The notes: generated by a model not told the origin, from the sequence alone. Shown: positions 22,211-33,233, numbered from the stretch's first letter. The stretch is DNA of 64,000 nucleotides from Gigaspora margarita (GCA_009809945.1 WTPW01000154.1:83190-147189); one strand, 5' to 3'. Translations and numbers: made by a program.

Positions 22211-22759
22211 CTAGTGGTAAAGAGTACTGGTTGGCTTGGGATAGATCTATGTTGTATTGCTAGTGCGTGATAGAGATTGTATTAGTCTTATGAAATGTTT
22301 TCCAGACCTGTTCAATGATAATTTCATTATCCTAGTATGTGAGTATTTATGGTTTAAAAAACTTAGATATCTGATTTGTGTGATAGGCAAAGAGGTTAAA
22401 GCCTTGAGGTGATTAAGTTAGTATGATAGTATGCTAGTTATTATCAAATAGAATTGTATCTTCAAGATGTGAAAACCAGCATGGTTTTTTGCCAGTAAGG
22501 AGATGCTATAGTCTAGATGAGATGTGTTGCTATTCTAGTAGAGTTTTGTTGTCTGAGCTGCTCTAGATACAATATTTGTTTGTATCTGAGTTGCTGCTTG
22601 AAGGTACTGTAGTAATTTTTTTTTTATTAATTAAAGAATATATATAATTATATACAAAAGAGATATAGCAATAAAATATAGTTGGGTTGTAATTACTCTT
22701 TCAAATAATAGATGCATAGTTTAAATTCTATTAAAAATATTTTTTAATGTTTTTATTTA

Positions 22760-23666
22760 CAGTACCCGCCATAAGTATCTGATCCCCAGTAACTTTCTAT
22801 AGAGGATTTGAAGCGGCTTGAAATTTTTTCTAGCAAAAGAATAGCATAAAAACTGATCATCCATACTTTTTGTAGATGATAAAACATCTGTGTTAGATAC
22901 CTATAACAAAAATTGCCATACCAATCACGAACATACATTGTAGCCCACATTTTTTTTTTTAAATTAATATAAATTTTCTGACAATGATGTAGTCAATCTC
23001 AATGTTTAAGGGCTCTTTGACTTCTACGGTCTTGTAGAATTCAAAAGAGACCTCAAACATTGATATGGGTTAGGCTGGTCTCAAAATATCATGGCTGAAA
23101 ATTTAAAAAAAAAATTAAATAATTATTTGATTATGACAAAATTTAAACAAAAATATTTTGACAATGATGTGATCAATCTTAATGTTTAAAGGTTTTTTTG
23201 AATTCTACATACATGTAGAATTCAAAAGAGCCCTTAAACATTAAAATTGATCACATGGTTGTCAAAATATATGCATTTTAAGTTTTTTAAAAATTTTTGT
23301 TTCAACACCTTCCCAATGCCAATAATTAACTAAATTTTAAATAAAAATATCTTAGCATCGACATAATCAATTTTAATGTTTGATGGCTCTTTTTAATTCT
23401 ACTTAAATGTAGAATTAAAAAGAGCCATCAAACATTAAAATTGATCATGTCGATGCAAAGATATTTTCATTTAAAAATTTAGGGTAATTATCATGTGTAA
23501 AAATGCATGACTTTATGATCATATGATATCCTGATATAGAGGTTTATCAGTCACAAAAAAAATATAGATGATCTACATCTGTGACACTCTTTATGCAAAA
23601 AAGTTTTAAGGCATTACAACTTAACTCTGGGAAGTTACTGGGGTCTGATACTTACGGCGGGCACTG
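22760..23666. mobile_element. Tc1/mariner-like element with three internal hairpins
   Basis: 907 bp. Ends CAGTACCCGCCATAAGTATC and the complement of TACTTACGGCGGGCACTG, continuing as CAGTAACTT, with TA at each side (22758-22759, 23667-23668). A 65-codon frame at 22753-22950 (-) runs over the terminus and resembles nothing I recognise. The interior is dominated by three hairpins (22975-23475). Confidence 0.78.
22975..23475. repeat. Three tandem self-complementary hairpins
   Basis: Units at about 22978-23075, 23158-23268 and 23350-23455, spaced about 185 bp. Each is an inverted repeat with arms of about 50 bp around a TTCTAC...GTAGAA centre; the shared core is TCAATNTTAATGTTT. The third is nearly perfect. 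The units differ from one another more than the two arms of units 2 and 3 differ. Confidence 0.8.
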
Positions 23667-23671
23667 TATAT

Positions 23672-24081
23672 CAGTGTTGGCACATGACCAGGTCATAACA
23701 GATCATATCAAAATTTAATTAGTGAGATTATATGATTGTAGTTATATAATTTTATTAATTAAACTTGGTGATATAATCTGTATGACTTAGTTATATGATC
23801 TCAGTAATTAAACTTAGTGATATGATCTGTTATGACATGGTTATATAACTTTATTGTGATATGACCTGTATGACCTAGGTCATATAGGTCATATCACAAT
23901 AAAGTTATATAACCAGGTCATAACAGGTCATATCACTAAGTTTAATTACTGAGATCATATAACTAAGTCATACAGATTATATCACCAAGTTTAATTAATA
24001 AAATTATATAACTACAATCATATAATTTCACTAATTAAATTTTGATATGACCTGTTATGACCTGGTCATGTGCCAACACTG
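23672..24081. mobile_element. 410-bp near-perfect foldback element, hAT-type
   Basis: CAGTGTTGGCACATGACC at the left and its exact complement at the right; the arms stay almost perfectly complementary to the centre near 23876 (GACCTAGGTC). Perfect 8-bp duplication CTGTATAT (23664-23671, 24082-24089). The repeated unit GACCTGTTATGACC fills the arms. It inserted at the right end of the mariner-like element. Confidence 0.9.
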
Positions 24082-24923
24082 CTGTATATTATGGTAACTG
24101 ATTTGCATTTAATCAAATTAGTAAATCTGCAATCTAAATTAGTAATGCTACTAAAATTGATTTTTGAAAAGGACTATTTTGTCTTTATTAGAAAAAATTA
24201 AAATGTTTTATAAAAAAGTGCAAATGAAATTTATATAGAAATGTTTCTTATAATTTTGTTTATTCAAAAAAGTATCAAATAATTTTATCTTTTAAATAAA
24301 GAGAAATTATAGGCATCTTCTGCGAGAGATATATCTTCCTGAGAAATATATCTCCCATCTAGTGTACTTATGCTGGATCAGGAGTCAGTTCATCCTGCAT
24401 TCCTTTATATAAACAATGATTATCAAAGATTGATAATTATTGTTTTTTTTTATTATAGTATTTTGTTTTTTTTTCGCTTGTTTACTAATTTTTTTAGTTT
24501 GTTGTTCTTTGCCGTAGGTGTCATTGTTGTCTTTGGTGTCTTGTCACTGGTGTTGTGTCGTTGCTAGTGTCTTGTTGACACTAGTGTCATTGTCATCGCT
24601 AGTATCATTGTTGTCAGTGGTATCATTGTCGTTTGGTGCCACTGTTAGATTTTGTGAGTTGATTTTGCATTACTGGTAACTAGTGGAGTGGTCTTGCATC
24701 GATCCCAACTTTTTGTGAGATTTTCTAGTGAATGTAAATCTCTGGCGTTATTGTGAACTAGCTTTCTGGCATTCTTATAAATAGTCATGTACATTTTTCC
24801 ACTGTGAATTTGTTTTGATATTTTTAGTTCTTTACTATTTTTTTTTTTAGGCGTTCTTTCTTTATACGGGGCTTGTCTTGTTTTGCTTCGTTGGGTCTAG
24901 AAATTGCTGGGATGTGGCTCTTG

Positions 24924-25133
24924 GTGAGTAGTTAGTATTCCTTTTTTTTTCTTTATTATTATTTTTTTTTTGTAATACTCCGGTATTTACTAACTATTCT
25001 TTTCTCTTCTTTGGCTTGTTTAGATTTTGTCGAGCTGGAATCAGTGGCTTTCGGTAAGTAGTTTCATTAGTTTTTTTTCTTTGTTATATTCCTATATTCA
25101 CTAAATGTTCTTTCTCTTCTTTGGCTTGTTTAG
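24924..25133 (+). other. Two homologous intron-like segments around a 30-nt exon-like segment
   Basis: 24924-25023 starts GTGAGTAG, has a TACTAAC branch-like site and ends in a pyrimidine tract plus TTTGGCTTGTTTAG. 25054-25133 starts GTAAGTAG and ends with the same 3' sequence. Between them lies 30 nt with GAGCTGGAATCAGTGGC. The arrangement suggests a duplicated exon-intron module of a non-coding transcript; splicing is inferred, not shown. Confidence 0.4.
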
Positions 25134-25564
25134 GTTTTTTAGGTTCTTTGTAACATGGAATCAGTGCCAAGTTTTGGTGAAGTCGCTGTTGTTAATATTA
25201 TCGTCAGTGTGATTATATTTGTTGGTTTTTGGGTTTTGTTAATGTTCGTTGCATGCTTTGTGATATGGAATTGGCACAAGTATTAGTATAGTCGCCAATG
25301 TTGTGTTATTGTTGGCGATGTGATGATATTTGTTAGTTTTTTGGGGGTTTTTGATGTTTGTTGCATGCATTGTGTGCTTTTTTTTTTAATAAAATTTATA
25401 ATTGTTATGCAATGATATTTATTTAATACTGTGCCATGTGGGTACGTATATTTAGCACAATACTTGAATGTTTTTTTTTTAAGATTACTCTTTAAAAAGT
25501 TATGCGGTCCAAAGTAGATCAGTAAAATAAAGGTCCGTATAGTACAAATATACCTGGCTTATGC

Positions 25565-26075
25565 ATGAGGACAAAAGCATTTCAGGTTTGAAACCCTGAA
25601 ATTAAAATTTGAAAATGAAATTGTTTTTGACCTATTTTACTAGAAAAGTGAAATTATTTGATGCTTTTTTTGAATCGACAAAATTATAAGAAACATATCT
25701 ATATAAATTTTATTTGCTCTTCTTTATAAAAAATTTTAATTTTCTCTAATGAAGACGAAATAGGCCTTTTTCAAAAATCAATTTTGGTGGCATCACTAGC
25801 CTGGCTCGAGTAGTACTTCGAAATATGCATCACGTGTATATATAAGGATGAAATTATTTTGGGTTTAAAAACCTGAAATTAAAATTTGAAAACTAAATTG
25901 TTTTTGATCTATTTTACTAGAAAAATAAAATTATTTATACTTTTTTTGAATAGACAAAATTATAAGGAACATATCTATATAAATTTTATTTGCTCTTCCT
26001 TATAAAAAATTTTAATTTTCTCTAATGAAGACGAAATAGACCTTTTTCAAAAATCAATTTCAGTGGCATCACTAG
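25565..26075 (+). repeat. Repeat family R, two direct copies
   Basis: Copies at 25565-25800 and 25845-26075 are about 90% alike by eye, both running from a CCTGAAATTAAAATTTGAAA segment to GTGGCATCACTAG. See also 14090-16345. Confidence 0.8.
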
Positions 26076-26247
26076 TCACGTGACATTCATGAGGTTTGAT
26101 TGGTTGGGAGATATATCTCCCGCAGGGAGATATATCTTTTGCGAGAGATGTCTAAAAGCTCCCTTAAATAAAATAGATCAAAAACAATTTTGTCTTAAAA
26201 TTTTAAATTTGGATTTAGAACTCAAAATAATTTTATTCTTATATATA

Positions 26248-26499
26248 CTGTAGTGCACTGACCAAAGTACCCCCTTTTTCAATACCCTCTATTGCAAAGT
26301 ACCCTGGTGCAAAACACGAGACCTTTATTGGTTTTTTTAAATTTTTAGACTGCTCATTGTAAATGCAAAATATGTATATGCTTAAAAGTTTTTTCTTGTG
26401 ACACTGATCTGCTGCTGTATAATATACCCAGGTCTTTTGTAAGTTTTTTTTATAGGTAGATTGCATTGTACCCCGAGTACTTTGGTCAGTACACTATGG
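26248..26499. mobile_element. Tc1/mariner-type MITE, 252 bp
   Basis: Ends CTGTAGTGCACTGACCAAAG and the complement of TTTGGTCAGTACACTATGG, TA on each side (26246-26247, 26500-26501). Minus-strand frame 26239-26466 is a by-product of the AT-rich interior. Confidence 0.75.
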
Positions 26500-26559
26500 T
26501 AATCAGATTATACCAATTATTAGAAACTGATGAGGTACTCATATATAAAATAAAAAAAT

Positions 26560-26775
26560 AGCATATTCTAAAATTTAGCAGAATAGAACCTGTTTAGCAA
26601 AATCTAAATAAAGAAATAGCTAACTTTTAATAGTACTAGGAAAAAGAACCTCAAACAAAAACTGTTCAAAAGCAGGCTTATAACAAAAAGATTAGAGAAC
26701 CCTACTAGCTAAACTGCTAAAGTTGTACTAGAGAAAAAGAATATATTTTAAAAGCAAGTACAAACATCAGGAAAT
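26560..26775 (+). mobile_element. SINE family S1, AT-decayed internal fragment
   Basis: Aligns with 14850-15015 of the GC-richer copy; for example CTGCTAAAGTTGTACTAGAG stands where that copy has CTGCCAGAGTCGCACCAGAG. Nearly all differences are C to T or G to A. Neither the tRNA-like head nor the A tail is present. Confidence 0.7.
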
Positions 26776-27130
26776 TTTTTATATAGATTCATATTGATAT
26801 ATAACAATTAATCGATATATATCTATTAAAAATTAATGATATATATCGATAAACTAGTTCATATCTGCCAATTTGGGAAATTGGGCCTTAAATTAGTCTC
26901 CAAAATATACAATGATCTACTAAAAGTCACATGTTGATTGGATGTAAATAAAAAATGTACCCCAAAATCACATGTTAAATTTGTTGTCTCTTCTAGAAAA
27001 TATAATAAAACCAATGAGCCTACTTCAAAACCCATGAGTTTTTTTAGAAAGAATNGAATTTAATAAAAAGTAANAGAAGNTAATTTTAAATTGAAATTTT
27101 TTTTTCAAGTTTTAAAAATTTAAACTTCAC
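26776..27130. other. AT-rich stretch with a short ATCGATATAT cluster
   Basis: 26790-26860 repeats the ATCGATATATATC motif of window positions 1-246. The rest is non-coding and has several single ambiguous bases from 27055 on. Confidence 0.5.
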
Positions 27131-27440
27131 AAAGCACAAAGTTTAACTTTTTAGTTTGTTTAGATCTTAANGATGCACNCTTAGATTTTGNGACANATAT
27201 TTAGTTTTGTTTAGATCTTGCAACATAGATTTAGTTTGGGTTTCGTGATGTATTTTGATATATATATAGTATTATTATTTTGGTATTTAGCTTGGGTTTT
27301 GCAATATATATTTAGTATAAGTTTCACAGTATATATAACTTAGATTTTGTGATATGTATTTACTTGGGTTTCATGATACATATTTAGATTGGGTTACAAA
27401 ATAATATTTAATTTGGGTTTGTGCTATATCTTTTAATTGT
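27130..27440 (+). repeat. Degenerate minisatellite, unit about 30-36 bp
   Basis: About nine imperfect units resembling ATTTAGTTTGGGTTTCGTGA with TATAT. Ambiguous bases near its left end suggest assembly difficulty. Confidence 0.6.
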
Positions 27441-27659
27441 AAATAATTTTGTAACTTACGAAATTTTAATATNGTGATTATTATCATTATATAAATAATA
27501 AAAATAAGAACAAATCTATTCGTAGCAAACAGTTTCATGGGAAAGTTTTATATGTAGTAATGTACAAATCTGCACAGATTTTTTAAAAATCTATTATTAA
27601 AAATCTGCAAAGCTCTGCGACCCCACACCTGTTAATAAAGAAAAATTTTTGTAGTTTAT

Positions 27660-28850
27660 GGCCCGGATCACAAAAAAAAACAACTTTTACATATCGATAT
27701 TATTAAATTAATTTATTTACTATTTATTAATATTAAATATTTAAACATAATCAATTACATCATAATAACCTTACTACACGATACTAACTTCACCACACAC
27801 TACAAAAATCAAAATACCATACAAAATAACTCAAGAAAAAAAAAACAAAAACTCAAACAACTCTGAAAATGATGAATTCACCACGAAAACTTCATTGATA
27901 CCAACCAAAAGTGACAATGATACTAAGGCCCTTCAACAATAACAACGATACCAACTAAAAGCAACAAGATCATAAGCGAAACACAGTTCCAGTTTCCAAA
28001 TCGTCACTATTCCAGCACCACAATGACAAACCTACAAGAATTTAAAATCAAAAAAAAGAACTCCTCAAAAAAAGACAAAAGAACTGGTACCTAACTTTCT
28101 GTACCAGTTCCAGTTTCCGAATCATCACTATTCCAGCACTTTAAACCTATAAGAAAGAAACATTAGTAAAAAGAAAAAAAGAACCCAAGAAAAAAAAAGA
28201 CAAACAAAAGAACTAGTACTTATCTTTCTGTACCAGTTCTGGTTTCCGAATTGTTCTCCTTTAAGCACCCTAGTAAAAAATGAGCCCCAAGAAAAAAATG
28301 TTTGTAGAACAAAAGAAAGAACCCAAGAAAAAAGAAGACACAAAAGATTATACACAAGATTGTATTAGAAACCACCTCACAAGAAAACGAAGAAGTACAC
28401 TAATCTTGATCCCCACCAAGCAACGGCAATGCTACGACAAATCAACTCCATTGATGGTATCAGCAACAGCGAAAAACCTTTAGCGAATGAGAAAAGTAAA
28501 AACATACCTACAGAAAGAAAGAATTAGCCCAAACCAAGGAAAGAAAAAGTAAAAAACAAGAAGAATGAAAGAAGCAATATTTATCTTACACTCGGTGCTT
28601 CAGAAAGTCATCCACAAATAAAAAAAACTATATAATAAATAAAAAGAAATAATATCAAAAATAAAAAGAATAAAATCGAAAAATAAAAAAAAAACTATAT
28701 AAAGATCTGAAAATAAAAAAAAATTACATATAAAAAGCCAATTTAATTGGTTGATCTGAATGTCAATTACTGACGCACCCATGTAATTAAATATGAAGTC
28801 AAATTTAGGTGCGTCAAAAATTTTAGGGTGATCTACAAATCTGCGCATAT
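27660..28850 (-). repeat. Non-coding region with tandem exon-intron-like modules
   Basis: On the minus strand, units with GCTGGAATAGTGA, GGAAACTGGAAC and GTACAGAAAG followed by a pyrimidine-rich stretch recur at about 28250, 28125 and 28010. They recall the module at 24924-25133 (GCTGGAATCAGTGG). The flanks are A-rich on the plus strand. Short frames here (28128-28355, 28280-28483) are low complexity. Confidence 0.4.
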
Positions 28851-28990
28851 ATTATACCGATATGTATCTATAATTGATATACAGTGTAAATAAAATATAA
28901 ATCGCTATATATCTATTAATCGATTTTAATCGTACTTATTGAAACGATATATAACGATTAATGGATATTAATCACTATAATAGATCATTA
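28850..28990. repeat. ATCGATATAT repeat cluster
   Basis: Third cluster of the ATATATCGATTA-type motif. The LINE 3' end at 28992 inserted at its edge. Confidence 0.5.
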
Positions 28991-28991
28991 A

Positions 28992-29178
28992 CCAAATCTA
29001 GGTGAGTCTTGATCACTCTAGTAGGTTTAGGTTGCAAATAAACTAGTCTGAGCTCTTATTCTTGCATGTAGTTTATATATATTTGTCACTGTACAATTTA
29101 AGTGGGTAACCACTTATATAAATTATTCAATAAAGATACGAGCAAGGCCTCACCTTAAAAAAAAAAATAAAAAAATAA
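28992..29178 (+). mobile_element. LINE 3' UTR fragment, strongly 5'-truncated
   Basis: Only about 170 bp of 3' UTR (CCAAATCTAGGTGAGTCTTG, then CAATAAAGATACGAGCAAGG) and an A-rich tail. The same UTR ends the LINE at 20013-22612. Flanked by ATAGATCATTAA / ATAGATCGTTAA (28980-28991, 29179-29190; 11 of 12 match), a typical target-primed insertion. Confidence 0.82.
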
Positions 29179-29199
29179 ATAGATCGTTAATGATTTTAA

Positions 29200-29640
29200 T
29201 TTTTTTTTATTTATTTTATTTATTTATTTATTTTTTTTATTTATTTTCGCACAGTTGCACATCCATGTGCATTATATAAAAATAATGATCTTTGATAATT
29301 ATTTTTTTATTTTTTTTTATCTGTTTGTTTTTTTTGTCTTCGCTTCTCTTCTCTTTGCTTTTCTTCACATCTCTTCGCATCTCTTCGCATCTCTTCGCCA
29401 GTTTTTTTTTATTTATTTTTATTTTTTTTATTTTTTATTTATTTATTTTCGCACAGTTGCGCATCCACGTGCATCATATAAAAATAATGATCATCTTTGA
29501 TAATCATTATTTTTAATTTTTTTATTTTTTTTACCGTTTGTTTTTTTTGTCTTCGCTTCTCTTCTTTTCACATCTCTTTGCATCTCTTCGCATCTCTTCG
29601 CATCTCTTCGCATCTCTTCACTTCTCTTTACTTCTCTTTG
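29200..29640 (+). repeat. Tandem ~200-bp duplication with decamer microsatellite
   Basis: Two units, each with CGCACAGTTGC, CATATAAAAATAATGATC-like sequence and TTTTTTTGTCTTCGCTTCTC, ending in runs of CATCTCTTCG (about 3 in the first, 6 in the second). Confidence 0.75.
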
Positions 29641-30180
29641 CTTCTCTTGGTGTCGTAGTTGGTGTCGTTATTGGTGTCATGTCGCTAGCTAGGTGTTGTT
29701 GATGTTCTTGTGGAATGGCTTTACATGCTTCTCTTGGTATTCTTGTAAATAGTGTTGCATAGTTTTTTAGCGTTCTTGTGGGTGGTCCATTTGTTTTTTC
29801 TGCATTTTTGTAAGTAGGTCTTGCTTGTTTCTCTTGCATTAGTACAGGGTGGTCTTGCTCATTTTTCTTGCATTTGATGGGTGATCTTCTCGTTTCTCTT
29901 GTGTTCGTACAGGGTGGTCTTGCTCGTTTCTCTTGTGTTCGTACGGCGCTTCTCTTCGCTTCTCTTCACTTCTCTTTGCTTCTCTTTGAATATTAGCTCT
30001 TTTTTTTTTGTATCATATTGCGTATCACGTTGGTGCTGTCGTTGGTGCCATTGGTGTTGTCCTAGTTGGTGTCGTCGCTAGGGTCGTATAGAGTGGTTTT
30101 TCTTGTTTCTTTTGCATTTGTATGGGATGGTCTAACACTAACGCTTCTGAGAAATAGTTTTTTTTATTTTTTTTTTTACT
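29640..30180 (+). other. G+T-rich non-coding stretch with imperfect repeats
   Basis: Repeated GGTGTCGT, TTCTCTTG and GGGTGGTCTTGCTCGTTTCTC segments. Similar in style to 24480-24700 and the complement of 17640-18180. No credible ORF. Confidence 0.4.
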
Positions 30181-30640
30181 TCTTTACTATTTTTTTAGAA
30201 AGTAGTGAATATAAGCGAATATAAGCGAATACAAGCAAATATAAGCAAATACAAGCGAATATAAGTGAATACGATAGTTAAAACAAAGAAGGGCCAACTG
30301 TAGGATGAGGAAATAAATATATAGGGCTAGTATTTTTATCGACAAAGTGCGAAAGTAGTTTAAAATATTACTATTTTTTATTTTCATTTTTTTCATTATT
30401 TTTTTTGGTTTCGTTTTTTTGTTGTTGTTTTTTTTTTTTGTAAAGAATATATATTAATATATAATAAAATATATAATATTGAGTAAAAACATATATTTAA
30501 TTTAAAATATAATGTATAATAATAATAAATAAAAAATATAAAATTTTATATTAAATTGCGAAAACTTGCGAAAACCTGTAAAACGTTTAAAAATTTGCAA
30601 AAAGCATAATTATGTTGAATATAATAATTATTAATTAATA
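30180..30640. other. Low-complexity stretch
   Basis: A short GAATATAAGC tandem run (30200-30270), then AT-rich sequence. No gene recognised. Confidence 0.5.
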
Positions 30641-30780
30641 TCATATTCAATATATATCGATTAACTGGATATATATCGATTACTATCACTATCGATAATA
30701 ATTGACAGGGGTGTTGAGTATCGATATATATCTTATCAGTTAGTAATCGATATATATCTATATATAAAATTTGCCAATGA
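30640..30780. repeat. ATCGATATAT repeat cluster
   Basis: Two blocks of ATATATCGATTA in opposite orientations around a short spacer, ending ATATCTATATATAAAATTTG exactly like the repeat at 1-246. Confidence 0.6.
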
Positions 30781-30929
30781 AGAAAAGAAAAACTATAAGA
30801 TATATAAAGCTAAGCTAATAGATCCTTTTTGGATAGAGATTTAACCTGGGTCAGAAAATTGTTATCCAGGTATGTTAGATATTTATTTGGGTCATGATCC
30901 GAGTCAATAGATCATGCAGAACCCTGAAC

Positions 30930-31275
30930 AATCTATATAAGGTCATATTTGAAAAATCACTAATGGAGGGCCTTTTTTAAAAAGATTATATTTGAAAAGT
31001 AGATATTGGATAAAAAGGTTATATTTGAAAACAGCTAATGGGCAAAAAGAGTATATTTAAAAGAATACTAATAGGGTATGTTTTATGAATGTTATATTTG
31101 ATTTAAAATATGCTAATGAAAAATATAAAATATGTAGGAATGTTTTTTTAGAGAGGGTCTGGTACAATTTTTTTATTTTATTTTTTAAAGAGCATTAGTT
31201 TTTAGAGTTGTTTTTTTTTTTTTTTTTTTCTTTTCTTTTTCTTTTCTTTTTTTTTTTTTTTTTTTTTTTTTTGTG
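30930..31275 (+). repeat. Short tandem repeat and T-rich tract
   Basis: 30940-31115 has about five imperfect units of roughly 36 bp (AAAAGGTTATATTTGAAAA plus CTAATGGG). 31205-31275 is a long T tract with a few C. Confidence 0.55.
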
Positions 31276-31649
31276 AGCATCTGTAACATTTTTTTTTTTA
31301 GAGAATGTTCAAATCAAATTTTTTTTAAAAAGGTTATATTTTAAAAAAAAATAAGCAATTTCAAACTTGCTATTGCTACCTAATATTTGAAATATACCAA
31401 AAAAACTGCTAAACAAAAAATTTTTTACTATGATGCTCAAATATGGACCTCATAGCAAAAAGGGTAAGTGGGCCAAAAAATTAGAAATTTTATTCTTATA
31501 ACAATTTTATTCTAATCAATCTAATTCTTCAAGATATTGAATTTTTCAAAAAAAATTTTTGCTCTATTTCCTCTTTTGCTATAGAGTCCTATATAACCTC
31601 ATATAGATTATTTGGGGTCCTTGTTATGCAGACAATTAAAAAATTTTTT

Positions 31650-32410
31650 GTAGTTAATCACTCTTTCTATTACTAAATTAAAGAGACAATTGAATTTTAT
31701 GAATTCTATGATGTACAGTACTTAAGTACTGTACTTATAGTAGGGGTCTTAGCTGAGTCGGGTCTGACCCAACCTGGGTCAGGTCAAGTCAGACCTGGGT
31801 CAGATTTTATTCAATAATTGCAAGTAGTCGCTACATAGTAAAGCCAAAATTTTACTATATAAATCAATAAAATCTGCTTAAGTAAACTTGTTTGAAAGAT
31901 TAAAATGCATATACTATAAAATATTTATCCAAATTGGAGAACTTTTTATTATTTAACTTTTAATTTTTATGTTCGTCAAACATATTTTTTAAAAAGATTA
32001 TAATTCTTTCGTTGAACGTAAAAATTAAAAGTCAAATAATAAAATCTTCTTCAATTTGGATAAAAATTTTAATATATATGCATTTTGTTCTTTCAAACAA
32101 GTTTATTTAAGCAGACATTATCAATTTATATAGTAAAATTTAGACTTTACTATGTAGCAACTATTATCGACCCAGGTTCAACTGGGTTGGGTTGGGTTGG
32201 ATCAGACCCAGGTTGGGTTTGATATGAGGTGGGTCAGGCCCGGGTCGGGTTTGATATGAGGCGGGTCAGACCCAGATTGGGTTTTGTTCCAAGTGGGTCT
32301 GACCCATGTTAGGCCCAAATCTAACCCAACCTGACCCATTAAGACCTCTAACTTATAGGTAATATACAGGATCATATAGTAGAATTTATAAATTCGATTG
32401 TCTTCTTTGA
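31650..32410. mobile_element. Small palindromic element hosting a hAT-like insertion
   Basis: 31670-31735 (AATTGAATTTTATGAATTCT) and 32360-32405 are inverted copies. The left arm has the perfect palindrome GTACAGTACTTAAGTACTGT. Confidence 0.5.
31741..32350. mobile_element. hAT-like non-autonomous element, 610 bp
   Basis: Ends TAGGGGTCTTA and TAGAGGTCTTA (inverted) with a perfect 8-bp duplication ACTTATAG (31733-31740, 32351-32358). Terminal regions repeat GGGTCAGACCC and TTGGGTT; the centre is AT-rich with a second inverted pair. No ORF. Confidence 0.85.
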
Positions 32411-32949
32411 AAAGATCATAAATAAGTAAGTTCTCTTTAAATAGAAATCGTAAGCAAGAAGCAAAAAACTATTATTTATAATAAGGTATTTAAGAATAAT
32501 TTAAAACATAAATCACTAAATAATCTCGAATAACAAATTATCTTTAGAATATGAATACTTACTAATTGCTATGATTTTATTAATAAACAAAATTTCTTTG
32601 TCAGTTCTAATCAGAAATTTTGAATGCATTATTCTTCTCTGTTATTATATACAATAAATTTTTGTGTATCAAATTTTGTTTCAATATGCTTATGAAGGCC
32701 TGTCTTATATGATTTTGGTTAGATAAGAAAAATTTTATATTTAAATGTTTTAAAACAATTGAATTTAGTAATTTAACAAACAGTTATTAAAATAGGCAAA
32801 CGGTTTCAAAGTTAAAACAGATATAAACAGACAGAACTTACAAAAAAAGTAAAGCACTTATAGGTCTATATAAATCTAAAATTGAACATTTGAATATTTA
32901 AAAAGAAATATAAATGAATAAATAAGAAAGTACATATAAATTATATTTA
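32410..32949. other. AT-rich non-coding stretch
   Basis: No gene, element end or RNA gene recognised. Confidence 0.5.
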
Positions 32950-32957
32950 TATGTAAT

Positions 32958-33233
32958 TAGGGTTCCTCAAATTCAAATCAAATCAAATATTTTGCTTATT
33001 TGAATTTGATTTGATTTGAAATTCTAAATTTGAATTTGATTTGAATTTGAAATTCTGGATTTGAATTTGATTTGAATTTGAATGTTCAATATAAATTTTC
33101 AAATTAAATCAAATATTTGATCAAATTAAATCAAATTTTGCCAATTTGAATTTGATTTGATTTGAAAATTTTGGATTTGAATTTGATTTGAGTTCAAATA
33201 TTTGATCAAATCAAATCAAATTGCAGAACCCTA
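32958..33233. mobile_element. hAT-like MITE built of TTTGAATTTGAT repeats
   Basis: 276 bp, ends TAGGGTTCCTCAAATTC and TAGGGTTCTGCAATTTG (inverted), perfect 8-bp duplication TATGTAAT (32950-32957, 33234-33241). The whole interior is a degenerate TTTGAATTTGATTTGA array able to fold on itself. Confidence 0.85.

Larger units (their letters stand above)
20013..22612 (-). mobile_element. LINE, 3' half, heavily decayed
   Basis: The 3' end is marked by an A tail on the minus strand (T run 20013-20050), preceded by AATAAAGATAAAAGCAAG and a 3' UTR repeated at 28992-29178. Upstream lie decayed coding stretches: an RNase H domain (about 21440-21640) and, beyond the MITE at 21931-22210, a stretch reading SPQGFNLFAYHTNQISKF with several stops that looks like the region between reverse transcriptase and RNase H. 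The 5' part is absent or unrecognisable. Confidence 0.75.
24301..26163. mobile_element. 1.86-kb TIR element with a 9-bp duplication (Mutator-like size)
   Basis: Ends GAGAAATTATAGGCATC and GGGAGCTTTTAGACATC (inverted), followed by GAGATATATCT palindromes. Perfect 9-bp duplication TTAAATAAA (24292-24300, 26164-26172); 9 bp fits Mutator-like elements, but the sequence is low complexity. The interior has a G+T-rich non-coding part (24480-25400) and two direct copies of repeat R (25565-25800, 25845-26075). No transposase. Confidence 0.65.

Noticed and set aside
22753-22950. 65-codon minus-strand ORF as a transposase remnant
   Set aside because: It reads across the terminal inverted repeat itself and shows no DDE-type motif.
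28128-28848. Several 70-80 codon ORFs
   Set aside because: Low complexity, no start context and no similarity; shadows of A-rich and module repeats.
29581-29640. Regular decamer repeats considered as a CRISPR array
   Set aside because: Units are contiguous without spacers; a simple microsatellite in a eukaryotic context.
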